Shown here one piece after another: positions 42,380-51,436 of a DNA stretch of 64,000 nucleotides. This DNA comes from an uncultured Bacteroidales bacterium (GTDB taxonomy: Bacteria > Bacteroidota > Bacteroidia > Bacteroidales > UBA932): positions 1 through 64,000 of the forward strand of contig ONSU01000009.1 of assembly GCA_900320545.1 (NCBI GenBank), read 5' to 3'. Each line of letters begins with the position of its first letter. Position 1 is the first letter of the stretch. The notes under the pieces are model-generated. The model ran no database searches. It was not told where the DNA came from and saw only the letters and a list, made by a program, of their open reading frames with translations. The translations under genes and the position numbers were made by a program.

Positions 42380-43997
42380 CGGTCATATCCTTGTTGAATA
42401 CCACCCGGCGGATGCCCTTGTTGACGAGGGCGCCGTTTTCCACGGGCCGCATCCGGATGTCGGAATGCATCAGACTCAGGTCCATTTCTCCGGCGTATTC
42501 CTTCCACTTGTCGCTGTAGACCGAGTATAACTTGACGAAATAATAGGCCACGTCGTATCCTTGCAGGGCAAACTGGTTGGGCTCGAACTGGAACACGTCC
42601 CAGTACCGGTTGTAGAAACTGTTGTAGGCCGCGTCGTTCTCGTCCACGAAATAGGCCGTCGAGAGATGCATCCGGACGGGGTAGAAGATGTCGGTGTCGA
42701 GTTCTTTCAGCGAGCGGACCTTGTTGGGTGCGTAAGTGTTGAAACTCAATTCTTTGGACAGTGTTTCCAGCGCGGTGAGCGCGTCGGTGACATAGAGTTC
42801 GTTCTCGGAGGCGATGATGATGTCGGTGTAGCGTCCCTTGCGGAGGGCCGAATAGAGCGTGCTTCCGTCGGAGACCACGGTATAGCGGACGCCCTTTCTG
42901 TCCAGCGCCGCTTTCATTTTGTCGGGAACGGGGCCCGGCGAGGTGCGGCTCACGAGGACGGCGACCTTGGCGGAGGCGTTGCCGCCGATCCAGTCGGCGA
43001 TGTCATCCCACTGGTAGTCGTTGTTGCACGCGGCGTGGAATACGTTGGGGTATTCCGCGGAGAGCGGGGCGGATTTCGGATCGAGCGGGGAGATGAGGGT
43101 GATGCTGTCACCCGCCACCTTCAGCACGTTCTTGATGTCGGCGGGGGCGGAGGGGCCGATGACGAGGTCGGCCGCCATCAGCGAGTCGAGGCCGGGAATG
43201 GCGTTGTCGGTGATGTCGAAGACATTGAGCGTGGTGCCGACGCCTTCCGATTCGAGCTGCTTGAGCGCCATCAGCACACCGCTGTAGAAGTCCATGTTGA
43301 TGTTGCTGAATCCTTTCTGGGCGTTCAGGGCGAGGAGAAGATTGACCGTCACGCGGTTGGTGCCTACGTAGGCGGGACCGAGGTCGACGGTGTCGGGAAG
43401 GGCGATGACGGTGGTGTCGGGCCGGACGGCGACGACGGCGGTGGTGTCGACGGCGGGAACGGACACGGCGGTGACATCGGCGGGCTCGGTGAGTCCGGCT
43501 ACCGTCTTGACGGGGATTTTCAGTTCCTGACGGCTCTTGATGGTCTTGGAGGTAAGTCCGTTGGCATCCATGATCTCCTTGACCGTCACGCCGTACTGGG
43601 CGGCGATGTCGTCGAGGTTCTCATACCATTTTACCGTATGCGTGCGATATTCGCCCGTGGCGACGACGGCCGTCTCCTCCGGCTTGCCCGGCTGCTCGAC
43701 TTCCTTTTCCCGGACGGGAATCAGGATGATCGAATTCTTCGTCAGGCCGGAACCGTCCTCGCTGACGGCGGGATTCATCTCGATAATCTCCCGGATGGTC
43801 ACTCCGTAGGCGCGGCTGATCGAGTAGAGCGTCTGCCGCTCCAGGACGATGTGCGAATAGTACATCTTCCCGCCGATCTTGACCTTGTCCTTTGAGATGG
43901 TGACGGGCACGGGCTCGTAGGCCTGTGCGCGGACGGTCTCCGCCGTCCCCGCGAGGAGACAGAGGCCGAGAAGGATCACCGGAATCGCTTTTCTCAT
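42357..43997 (-). CDS. LysM-domain protein with periplasmic-binding-protein fold
   Basis: A 546-residue exported protein (signal MRKAIPVILLGLCLLAGTAE). Two LysM domains (about 45-100 and 112-165: YSHIVLERQTLYSISRAYGV and THTVKWYENLDDIAAQYGVT) bind peptidoglycan. The rest (about 220-540) resembles type 1 periplasmic binding proteins as used for amino acids, with INMDFYSGVLMALKQLESEG. Bacteroidota often carry this fusion; the ligand is unknown. Its start overlaps the glycosyltransferase stop (ATGA). Confidence 0.8.
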   Translation of the reverse strand: MRKAIPVILLGLCLLAGTAETVRAQAYEPVPVTISKDKVKIGGKMYYSHIVLERQTLYSISRAYGVTIREIIEMNPAVSEDGSGLTKNSIILIPVREKEVEQPGKPEETAVVATGEYRTHTVKWYENLDDIAAQYGVTVKEIMDANGLTSKTIKSRQELKIPVKTVAGLTEPADVTAVSVPAVDTTAVVAVRPDTTVIALPDTVDLGPAYVGTNRVTVNLLLALNAQKGFSNINMDFYSGVLMALKQLESEGVGTTLNVFDITDNAIPGLDSLMAADLVIGPSAPADIKNVLKVAGDSITLISPLDPKSAPLSAEYPNVFHAACNNDYQWDDIADWIGGNASAKVAVLVSRTSPGPVPDKMKAALDRKGVRYTVVSDGSTLYSALRKGRYTDIIIASENELYVTDALTALETLSKELSFNTYAPNKVRSLKELDTDIFYPVRMHLSTAYFVDENDAAYNSFYNRYWDVFQFEPNQFALQGYDVAYYFVKLYSVYSDKWKEYAGEMDLSLMHSDIRMRPVENGALVNKGIRRVVFNKDMTVTLEKPE

Positions 43998-45124
43998 AAG
44001 CATTGGGGTTTTGTGCCTTGGAAGGCGAGCATTTGTTGGCAAAATTCCTGCCAGGAGAGGCGCTGTTTCTCGGCGCGGATCGCTCCGATGCAGGACTCGC
44101 GGATGGAAGGATCGGCGAAGTAGCGCAGGATGCCGTCCCGTACCGCACCGCTTTCCGGCGCGGCGACGAGCATCCCCGTCCCGCGGTCTCCGATGGTGTC
44201 GCGGAGCCCGCCGACGTCGGTCACGATCATCGGCACCTCGAAGTGGTACGAAACCGAACTGATGCCGCTCTGGGTGGCCGACCGGTAGGGCAGGACCGTC
44301 ACGTCCGCGGCGCTGAAATACCGCTTGACTTCCGAATCCTTGATATAATGCAGGAAGAGGTGGATGCGGTCTTTCCCGGGGAGGGAATCGATAATGCGCC
44401 GGTAGCGGTCGAAGGAGCCGTAGGGCTCTCCCGCGACGATGAGCTGATACTCCTCGGGCAGGTCCCGGAATGCTTCCAGCAGGATGTCGAGCCCCTTGTA
44501 TTCCCGGATGAGGCCGAAGAAGAGCAGATTCTTCCTGCCGTGGGCGAGCCCGAGGGCCTTTTCGGCCTCTTCCCGGGGGAGTTTTTCCCCGAAATGGCTG
44601 TAGAGTGGGTGGGGGAGGACGGTGACGTCGGCGTCCGGCTTCAGGGCCAGAAGGTCGCCCTTGACGGCCTCGGACAGCGTGATGAACTTGTCGCAGCCCT
44701 TCAGGAAGTATTTCGTGAGGGGTTTGTCGAAAAAGCGCGGCTCGTGCGGAATGACGTTGTCGACGATGGCGAGCGCGGGGCATCCGGCCCTCCGGGCGAC
44801 ATATCCGAGCGACGGGGCGAACCACGACATCCAGTACCGCATCACGAGGAAGTCGGGTTTCCAGGCGCGGACGGCCCGGGCGGTCCGGCCCCAGGAGAAG
44901 GGGTTGACGGTGTCGAGGACGGCCTCGCTCTCCACGCGGACGGCTTCATCGTCCGCCGTGACGTACTGCGTCTTGCCGGGGAAGAGCAGGGAAGGGTACT
45001 GTCTTGTGAAATTGAACGCCTTCACGGTGTGACCGGCCGCTTCCAGTCCTTGCAGGATGCCTGCGTTGAACTGGGAGATGCCGCCCCGGAAGGGGTGGAA
45101 GCAAGACAGGACCGCAACCTTCAT
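43994..45124 (-). CDS. Glycosyltransferase family 4-like
   Basis: A 376-residue GT-B enzyme. MKVAVLSCFHPFRGGISQFN is the acceptor-side glycine loop, LLFFGLIREYKGLDILLEAF is the start of the donor domain, and the E-x7-E-like region with PLPYRSATQSGISSVSYHFE is the nucleotide-sugar binding segment. Donor and acceptor are not visible. Placed between a Skp-like gene and the LysM gene on one transcript. Confidence 0.88.
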   Translation of the reverse strand: MKVAVLSCFHPFRGGISQFNAGILQGLEAAGHTVKAFNFTRQYPSLLFPGKTQYVTADDEAVRVESEAVLDTVNPFSWGRTARAVRAWKPDFLVMRYWMSWFAPSLGYVARRAGCPALAIVDNVIPHEPRFFDKPLTKYFLKGCDKFITLSEAVKGDLLALKPDADVTVLPHPLYSHFGEKLPREEAEKALGLAHGRKNLLFFGLIREYKGLDILLEAFRDLPEEYQLIVAGEPYGSFDRYRRIIDSLPGKDRIHLFLHYIKDSEVKRYFSAADVTVLPYRSATQSGISSVSYHFEVPMIVTDVGGLRDTIGDRGTGMLVAAPESGAVRDGILRYFADPSIRESCIGAIRAEKQRLSWQEFCQQMLAFQGTKPQCL

Positions 45125-45787
45125 TTATTTCGTCTTGGTGCTGTCGGCCGGCGCGGCTTTGTCCTTGGATTTGACGTATTCCTCGTTGAGGCCCTTCAGA
45201 AGGGCGTCCGTGATGTCGAGCGCCGGGTCTGCGGCGGAGACGGGAACGGAAAGAAGGTCGCCCTGGGCGGCGCTGGAGGTGGCGATGATCATCGAGTAGT
45301 GATGCTCGTCGTTGAATTTCTGGATGTAGGTGTTGATGGCGTCGAAGATCTGGCGCATGGTCACGGCCTGCTCTTCGGCGATCTCTTCCTGCTTGCGCAT
45401 CGCGAAGGCCTGGTAGTCGCTCTGTTTCTTCTGCAGTTTGGCGCCCTGCTCTTCGGCGACGGTGCGGGTCAGGAGGCCTTTCTCATACTTCTGCTGGAAA
45501 CTGTTCATCTCGGCCTTGAGGTTGTTCTCACGGCGGGTGATCTCGTTCTGGATCCCCTTGACCTTGGTCTCCAGGGCGGAGGTGAGGTCGTGGGCCATGT
45601 CGTATTCGTCCGAAATGCGGTCGATGTTGTAGAAGACGATCTGGCTGTTGTACGGGACCTTGGCTACGGCGGTGCTGTCGCTCTGGGCGCCGGTGCCGTT
45701 GTCGGACGTGCCGTTCTGGTTGCAGGATACCATGGAGAATGCCGCTGCGAGGGCGGCCACACTGAGAATGATGATGCTCTTTTTCAT
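45125..45787 (-). CDS. Skp/OmpH-like lipoprotein
   Basis: A 220-residue lipoprotein (lipobox VSCN at about 20-23) with an OmpH-like core: VFYNIDRISDEYDMAHDLTS, a long coiled coil (about 75-145) and ending ALDITDALLKGLNEEY. Skp holds unfolded outer-membrane proteins in the periplasm; the lipid anchor would tether this version to a membrane. A second, soluble Skp lies at 50843. Linked directly to the glycosyltransferase. Confidence 0.85.
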   Translation of the reverse strand: MKKSIIILSVAALAAAFSMVSCNQNGTSDNGTGAQSDSTAVAKVPYNSQIVFYNIDRISDEYDMAHDLTSALETKVKGIQNEITRRENNLKAEMNSFQQKYEKGLLTRTVAEEQGAKLQKKQSDYQAFAMRKQEEIAEEQAVTMRQIFDAINTYIQKFNDEHHYSMIIATSSAAQGDLLSVPVSAADPALDITDALLKGLNEEYVKSKDKAAPADSTKTK

Positions 45788-45830
45788 ATTTGTTCGAATA
45801 ATTTTTTAATTGCGTGCAATATACAAACTA

Positions 45831-45838
45831 CAAATATA
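45831..45838 (-). promoter_or_regulatory. -7 element for the Skp-like lipoprotein gene
   Basis: TATATTTG on the minus strand (45838-45831), 43 bases before the start codon and just after the pdxJ stop. No clear TTG is visible at -33. Confidence 0.45.
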
Positions 45839-45839
45839 G

Positions 45840-46559
45840 TCAAATATTCCGGATTTCCGAAAGATATGCGGCCACGGTTTTCTCCAGGCCCAGGTAGAGG
45901 GCGTCGCTGATGAGGGCGTGGCCGATGGAGACCTCGTCCGTCCAGGGGATGGTCCGGATGAAATAGTTGAGGTTCTCCAGACTGAGGTCGTGGCCCGCAT
46001 TGAGGCCGAGCCCCGCGTCCCGGGCCGCCCGTGCCGTCGCCAGATAGGGGGCGATGGCTTTCTCCCGTCCGCTTCCGTACTCCTCGGCGTAGGCGGCGGT
46101 GTAGAGTTCCACCCGGTCGGCCCCGCAGGCGGCGGCCCCTCCGGCCATCCGCGGGTCGGGATCGATGAAGATGGAGGTCCGGATGCCGTGGCTTTTGAAC
46201 AGGGCGCACATTTCGGTCAGGAAGTCCTTGTTTTCCAATGTGTTCCACCCCGCGTTGGAGGTGATGGCGTCGCGGGCGTCCGGCACCAGCGTCACCTGGT
46301 CGGGCCGGACCTCGAGTACGAGGTCGATGAAGGACGGGATGGGGTTGCCCTCGATGTTGAATTCGGTCCTGATCAGCGGCCGGATCTCCCGCACGTCGGC
46401 ATAGCGGATGTGCCGCTCGTCGGGCCGGGGATGGACGGTGATCCCTTCCGCCCCGAAGTCCTCTATGTCAAGCGCCGCCTTCCGCACGTCGGGCACATTC
46501 CCGCCCCGCGCGTTGCGGATCGTCGCGATCTTGTTGATGTTTACGCTCAGTCTGGTCAT
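45840..46559 (-). CDS. pdxJ: Pyridoxine 5'-phosphate synthase
   Basis: Final ring-forming step of the DXP-dependent vitamin B6 pathway. The 239-residue TIM barrel starts MTRLSVNINKIATIRNARGG, with GITVHPRPDERHIRYADV and VTLVPDARDAITSNAGW as family signatures and the C-terminal LNAGHDLSLENL. Full length. Confidence 0.95.
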   Translation of the reverse strand: MTRLSVNINKIATIRNARGGNVPDVRKAALDIEDFGAEGITVHPRPDERHIRYADVREIRPLIRTEFNIEGNPIPSFIDLVLEVRPDQVTLVPDARDAITSNAGWNTLENKDFLTEMCALFKSHGIRTSIFIDPDPRMAGGAAACGADRVELYTAAYAEEYGSGREKAIAPYLATARAARDAGLGLNAGHDLSLENLNYFIRTIPWTDEVSIGHALISDALYLGLEKTVAAYLSEIRNI

Positions 46560-46635
46560 CGTTAAAAATGATATTTCCTACAAAAATAACCAAAATTCAA
46601 GGATTTTAGTTAAATTTGAAAGTTTTAACGGTAAA

Positions 46636-47427
46636 ATGATGATTCTTGCGATCTATATAAAAAAGAAGGCGCTGCGGAGCGACGTGCGGACGAAGGCGCT
46701 GAAGGAGCGCCTCGCCGAGGCCGGCTTCACCTGCTATGACATCGCCGACGGGGAGCCGCTGCGCGAGGGGACGGACATGGTCCTGAGTCTCGGCGGCGAC
46801 GGCACGTACCTCTGCGCGGCGCGGCTGGTCGGCGACAGCGGCGTTCCCGTCGCCGGGGTCAATTTCGGCCGGCTGGGATTCCTGTCGGAGAATACGCCTG
46901 AGGATATGTTCAACGCCCTCGTGAGCGGCAATTACCGGATCAAGGACCGTTCGCTGCTCTCCGTAAACGGGCAGTACGCCCTCAATGAAGTGGCGGTGCA
47001 CCGCCACGGCGGCGCGATGCTCGGCATCGAGGTCCGGGTGGACGGCCTTCCGCTTCCGGTCTACTGGGCGGACGGCCTGCTGGTCGCGACGAGTTCCGGC
47101 TCCACGGCCTATTCCCTGAGCGCCGGCGGCCCGATCTGCATGCCCAGCACCCGGGTCCTGATCATCACCCCGATCGCTCCCCACAACCTCAACGTCCGTC
47201 CGCTGATCGTCCCGGACACCGCCGAAATCGAAATTTCCGTCCGGTCCCGCGATCCCAAGGTAACCCTCTCCATCGACAACAAGAGCACCGACCTCGCCAC
47301 CGGCTTTGTTCTCAAGGTGACGACGGCCCCCTTCAAGCTCCGCCGGGTCTGCCTGGACGGCCACACCTTCATCCAGGCCCTCACCAGCAAACTCTTCTGG
47401 GGGGAGGACGTACGCAACAACGACTAG
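46636..47427 (+). CDS. nadK: NAD kinase
   Basis: Phosphorylates NAD to NADP. The 263-residue protein has the GGDGTYL motif, NFGRLGFLSE, and the second signature TSSGSTAYSLSAGGPI. An earlier in-frame ATG at 46408 lies inside the divergent pdxJ gene and is rejected. A -7 like TAAATTTG lies at 46611-46618. Confidence 0.95.
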   Translation: MMILAIYIKKKALRSDVRTKALKERLAEAGFTCYDIADGEPLREGTDMVLSLGGDGTYLCAARLVGDSGVPVAGVNFGRLGFLSENTPEDMFNALVSGNYRIKDRSLLSVNGQYALNEVAVHRHGGAMLGIEVRVDGLPLPVYWADGLLVATSSGSTAYSLSAGGPICMPSTRVLIITPIAPHNLNVRPLIVPDTAEIEISVRSRDPKVTLSIDNKSTDLATGFVLKVTTAPFKLRRVCLDGHTFIQALTSKLFWGEDVRNND

Positions 47428-47430
47428 AAG

Positions 47431-48147
47431 ATGCCTATGACAGAGCAAAGCAACACGCCCGTCCACGTGTCGATCATTATGGACGGCAACGGCCGCTGGG
47501 CCAAGGCCCGGGGAAAGGAGCGGATCTACGGACATTTCGAGGGTGTGAACAGCGTCCGCGCCTGCACGGAAGCCGCCGTCGAGGCGGGTGTCCGGTACCT
47601 GTCGCTATTCGCCTTCTCGGAAGAGAACTGGAACCGTCCGGCCGCCGAGGTGGAGACCCTGATGGGCCTGATGATGCGCTCGATCGAGCGTGAAGTGGAT
47701 TCACTGATGAAGAACGGGGTCCGATTCGTCGTCCTCGGCAACCTGGCCCGCCTGAGCGAAGGGCTCCGGGCCGCCATCGCCGGACTGATGGAGAAGACCG
47801 CCGCCTGTGACCGGCTGACGCTTGTCGTCTTCCTCAGCTACAGCGGCAAATGGGACATCCTGCAGGCCTCCCGCCGCCTGGCGGAAGATGTGGCGGCGGG
47901 GAAGGTCAGGCCCGAAGATGTCGACCAGGACGCCTTCTCGCAGTACCTTGTCACGGCCGACATTCCCGATCCCGACCTCCTGATCCGCACTTCCGGCGAG
48001 CAGCGCATCAGCAATTTCCTCCTCTGGCAGTGCGCCTATACGGAATTCTATTATACGGATGTCCTCTGGCCGGATTTCCGAAAACCCGAATTTCGCGCGG
48101 CCCTGGACGCCTATGCGCACCGCGCCCGCAGATTCGGTAAGGTATGA
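47431..48147 (+). CDS. uppS: Undecaprenyl diphosphate synthase
   Basis: Makes the lipid carrier for peptidoglycan and O-antigen. The 238-residue protein has the catalytic DGNGRWAKARG at about 18-28, GVRYLSLFAFSEENWNRP, and the C-terminal YTEFYYTDVLWPDF. It starts 3 bp after nadK. Confidence 0.95.
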   Translation: MPMTEQSNTPVHVSIIMDGNGRWAKARGKERIYGHFEGVNSVRACTEAAVEAGVRYLSLFAFSEENWNRPAAEVETLMGLMMRSIEREVDSLMKNGVRFVVLGNLARLSEGLRAAIAGLMEKTAACDRLTLVVFLSYSGKWDILQASRRLAEDVAAGKVRPEDVDQDAFSQYLVTADIPDPDLLIRTSGEQRISNFLLWQCAYTEFYYTDVLWPDFRKPEFRAALDAYAHRARRFGKV

Positions 48148-48151
48148 TGGT

Positions 48152-48182
48152 TTGTAAGATATAAGTTTTTTGGTTATATTTG
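48152..48182 (+). promoter_or_regulatory. Promoter for bamA
   Basis: TTG (48152-48154), 20 bp, TATATTTG (48175-48182). The bamA ATG is 24 bases further. Confidence 0.7.
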
Positions 48183-48205
48183 CAGACTTGTTTTAATTGG
48201 AAAGA

Positions 48206-50785
48206 ATGAAATTGAGACGGATATTCTTCACGCTTGCGGCGCTGCTCCTCGGCTCCTTCGGGATGCGGGCGCAGAGCGGCAGCGGTGTAGAAGTGGATTA
48301 TAACGCTCCCAAATCCTATATCCTCGGCGGTGTCAAAGTCGAGGGCAACACCTATTTCAGCGAGCAGCAGATCCTGTCTCTGACGGGTCTCCGCAAAGGA
48401 AAGCAGATCACCATTCCCGGTGAGGACGTGACCGCCGTGGTGAAGCGCCTGTGGCAGCAGCGCTATTTCGAAGACGTGTCCGTCGCCGCCGATTCGCTCA
48501 GCGCCGGCCGCGACAGCGTCTGGCTCAAGATCTCCCTGCTGGAGCGTCCCAGGGTGTCCAAATGGTCGTTCTCCGGCGTCAAGGGCGGTGAGAAAAAAGA
48601 CCTTCAGGAGCGTCTGAACCTCCGTCCCGGCCGTGAATTCTCCGAATACGTGTCTTCCGCTTCGGTCGACATTATCAAGCGTTACTACCAGGAGAAAGGC
48701 TTCCAGCTGGTCGACGTCCTGGTGCAGACCAGGCGCGACTCCGTCATCCGCAACGCCATCCGGGTCAACTTCCACGTCGACCGTGGCGAGAAGGTCCGCG
48801 TCAAGACCATCAACTTCATCGGCAACGACGGCGTCAAGCCCTTCAAGATCGCCAAGGCGATGAAGAAGACCAAGGACGCCAAGCTCTACAACATCTTCAA
48901 GAGCCACAAGTTCATCGAGAAGGAATACAAGAACGACCGCCGCACCGCCATCGAGGCCTTCAATGAGGCCGGCTACCGCGACGCCCGGCTCGTAAAAGAC
49001 TCCGTCTATTACATCGATCCCGGCCACGTCGGCATCGACATGACCTTCGACACCGGTAAGAAATATTATTTCCGCAACATTTCCTGGACGGGCAACTCCG
49101 TCTATTCCAGCGAAACCCTCAACGAGGTCCTGCAGGTCAAGAAAGGGGATGTCTATGACGTGGTGACGATGAACAAGCGCCTCTTCGGCGGCGGCAAGCA
49201 GACCGACTACGACGTCTCCAAGCTCTACCGCGACAACGGCTATCTCTTCTTCAACCTCACCCCCGTCGAGCTCAATATCCAGAACGACTCCGTCGACGTG
49301 GAGATGCGCATCGTCGAGGGCAAGCCCGCCACGCTCAACAACATCATCATCAACGGCAACGACCTCACCAACGAGCGCGTCGTGCGCCGCCAGGTGTTCA
49401 CGCGGCCGGGCTACCTGTTCAGCCAGTCCGACTTCGAGCGGTCCGTCCGTGAAATCGCCTCCCTCGGCCAGTTCGACCCGGAGGCCATCATGGATCCCGC
49501 CAAGGGCTACTCCATCATCCCGAACCAGCTCAACAACACGGTCGACATCGTCTATAACGTGACGGAAAAGCCGTCCTCGCAGCTGGAACTCTCCGGAGGA
49601 TGGGGCGGTTACACCTTCGTCGCCACCGCCGGCGTGAGTTTCAACAACTTCTCCACGCGGCGCTTCTTCGACAAGACGGCCTGGCGGCCCGTTCCGCTCG
49701 GCGACGCGCAGAACCTCTCGTTCCGCTTCCAGACCAACGGCCGCTACTACACCGCCCTCACCGCGAGTTTCATGGAGCCCTGGCTCTTCGGCAAGAAGCC
49801 GACTTCGCTGAGTCTCTCGGCCTACTACACCCGGCTCACGAACTCCACCTTCTTCATCCAGTCCACCGACCAGGCCTTCGAGGTGTTCGGCTTCTCGGCC
49901 GGCATCGGCAACCGCCTCAAGTGGCCCGACAACTACTTCGTCCTTTACAACGGCCTCAGCTGGCAGACCTATAAACTGACCGAATGGAACAGCGGCTACA
50001 CGTCGTCGTTCATCTTCGATACGGGTATCTCCCACAACCTGAGCTACACCCTGAGTCTGTCGCGTAACTCGACCGACCAGCAGATCTACCCGCGCCAGGG
50101 CTCCGAGTTCAGCTTCTCGCTGCAGCTCACGCCGCCTTACTCGCTGTTCCGCAAGCATTCCTACGATGCGGCCGGCAACCGCGTGGCCAAGAACAGCTGG
50201 CGCGACGTCACCTACGAGAACTGGACCGACGCCCAGCACTACAAGTGGATCGAGTACCACAAATGGAAATTCAGCGCCACCGTCTACACCAAACTGGTCG
50301 ACAACCTGGTCCTGATGTGCCGCGCGCAGTTCGGCTACCTCGGCTACTACAACCGCAACTGGGGATATTCCCCGTTCGAGTACTTCCTCGTCGGCGGCGA
50401 CGGTATGACCGGCTACTACAGCTCCTACGGCTCCGAGATCGTCTCCCTCCGCGGTTACGACAACTACAAGCTGACGCCTGAGATCTCGACCAAGCGTGGC
50501 ACCATCCTCCAGGGCAACGTCTACGACAAGTTCACGATCGAGCTCCGTTACCCCGTCATCATGCAGCCGCAGTCGACGATCTATGTACTCGCCTTCCTCG
50601 AGGGCGGTAACTGCTGGTACGACATCCGCGACTTCAACCCGTTCCAGATCAAGCGGTCGGCCGGCGTCGGCGTCCGCGTGTTCCTCCCGATGATCGGCCT
50701 GCTGGGTATCGACTGGGGCTGGGGCTTCGACGATCCGATCAACGGCAAGAGCCAGTTCCACTTCGTGATCGGCCAGCAATTCTAA
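48206..50785 (+). CDS. bamA: Outer-membrane protein assembly factor BamA
   Basis: Essential outer-membrane beta-barrel insertase. The 859-residue protein has a signal (ending MRAQ), POTRA repeats to about 430 (YILGGVKVEGNTYFSEQQIL, PRVSKWSFSGVKGGEKKDLQ) and a 16-strand barrel, ending NGKSQFHFVIGQQF with the C-terminal aromatic usual for this class. ATG 48206 is preferred to TTG 48197. Followed by skp, as in many genomes. Confidence 0.95.
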   Translation: MKLRRIFFTLAALLLGSFGMRAQSGSGVEVDYNAPKSYILGGVKVEGNTYFSEQQILSLTGLRKGKQITIPGEDVTAVVKRLWQQRYFEDVSVAADSLSAGRDSVWLKISLLERPRVSKWSFSGVKGGEKKDLQERLNLRPGREFSEYVSSASVDIIKRYYQEKGFQLVDVLVQTRRDSVIRNAIRVNFHVDRGEKVRVKTINFIGNDGVKPFKIAKAMKKTKDAKLYNIFKSHKFIEKEYKNDRRTAIEAFNEAGYRDARLVKDSVYYIDPGHVGIDMTFDTGKKYYFRNISWTGNSVYSSETLNEVLQVKKGDVYDVVTMNKRLFGGGKQTDYDVSKLYRDNGYLFFNLTPVELNIQNDSVDVEMRIVEGKPATLNNIIINGNDLTNERVVRRQVFTRPGYLFSQSDFERSVREIASLGQFDPEAIMDPAKGYSIIPNQLNNTVDIVYNVTEKPSSQLELSGGWGGYTFVATAGVSFNNFSTRRFFDKTAWRPVPLGDAQNLSFRFQTNGRYYTALTASFMEPWLFGKKPTSLSLSAYYTRLTNSTFFIQSTDQAFEVFGFSAGIGNRLKWPDNYFVLYNGLSWQTYKLTEWNSGYTSSFIFDTGISHNLSYTLSLSRNSTDQQIYPRQGSEFSFSLQLTPPYSLFRKHSYDAAGNRVAKNSWRDVTYENWTDAQHYKWIEYHKWKFSATVYTKLVDNLVLMCRAQFGYLGYYNRNWGYSPFEYFLVGGDGMTGYYSSYGSEIVSLRGYDNYKLTPEISTKRGTILQGNVYDKFTIELRYPVIMQPQSTIYVLAFLEGGNCWYDIRDFNPFQIKRSAGVGVRVFLPMIGLLGIDWGWGFDDPINGKSQFHFVIGQQF

Positions 50786-50842
50786 AATGGTATTGTATTT
50801 GCAAAAGAAACCCGACGTTTGAAAAATTTAACAGTTATTGAT

Positions 50843-51394
50843 ATGAAAAAGATTTTTGCAATTGCCGCAATGGCGCTTCTCACCCTTTCTGCTTCCGCGC
50901 AGAAAATCGCCCGTGTCAACTTTACCGAACTCGTGCAGCTGATGCCCGAGTCGGACAAGGCCCGTGAAACGATGGCCGCCGCCAGCAAGGAGGCCGACGA
51001 GACCTACAAGACGATGGTGGAGGAATTCCAGGGCAAGTATCAGGAGTATCAGCAGAAGCAGTCGACCTGGACCGCCTCGATCAAGGAAAGCAAGGAGCGC
51101 GCTCTCAGCGACCTGCAGCAGCGCATCCAGGATTTCCAGCAGTCCGTCAGCCAGGAACTCCAGGAGCAGCAGAGCACCCTGATGGCCCCGATCTACCAGA
51201 AGGCCCAGGAAGAAGTCCAGAAGATTGCGAAGGAGCAGGGCATCGACGTGCTTCTCGACTCCACCGGCGCGCTTTACTTCAGTGACGCGATCATCGACAT
51301 CACCGCCCAGGCCCGCAAGGCCCTCGGCATCAAGGAAGGCCGCACCCTCGAGCAGCTTCAGCAGGAGATGGCCGCACAGCAACAGCAACAATAA
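50843..51394 (+). CDS. skp: Periplasmic chaperone Skp/OmpH
   Basis: A 183-residue exported protein (signal MKKIFAIAAMALLTLSASAQ). The core KIARVNFTELVQLMPESDKA and the long coiled coil (about 45-115) match OmpH. The C terminus is glutamine-rich (EMAAQQQQQ). It sits 57 bp after bamA and supplies it with unfolded barrels. Confidence 0.92.
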   Translation: MKKIFAIAAMALLTLSASAQKIARVNFTELVQLMPESDKARETMAAASKEADETYKTMVEEFQGKYQEYQQKQSTWTASIKESKERALSDLQQRIQDFQQSVSQELQEQQSTLMAPIYQKAQEEVQKIAKEQGIDVLLDSTGALYFSDAIIDITAQARKALGIKEGRTLEQLQQEMAAQQQQQ

Positions 51395-51436
51395 TCATTT
51401 ACCACACATACAACCTACATAACAGCAATCCACATA

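Noticed and set aside
42357-44825. One 822-codon protein covering the LysM gene and beyond
   Set aside because: The upstream 276 codons are another frame of the glycosyltransferase gene; the signal peptide marks the real start at 43997.
48008-50779. A long open frame opposite bamA
   Set aside because: Composition-driven shadow of the strongly coding bamA strand.
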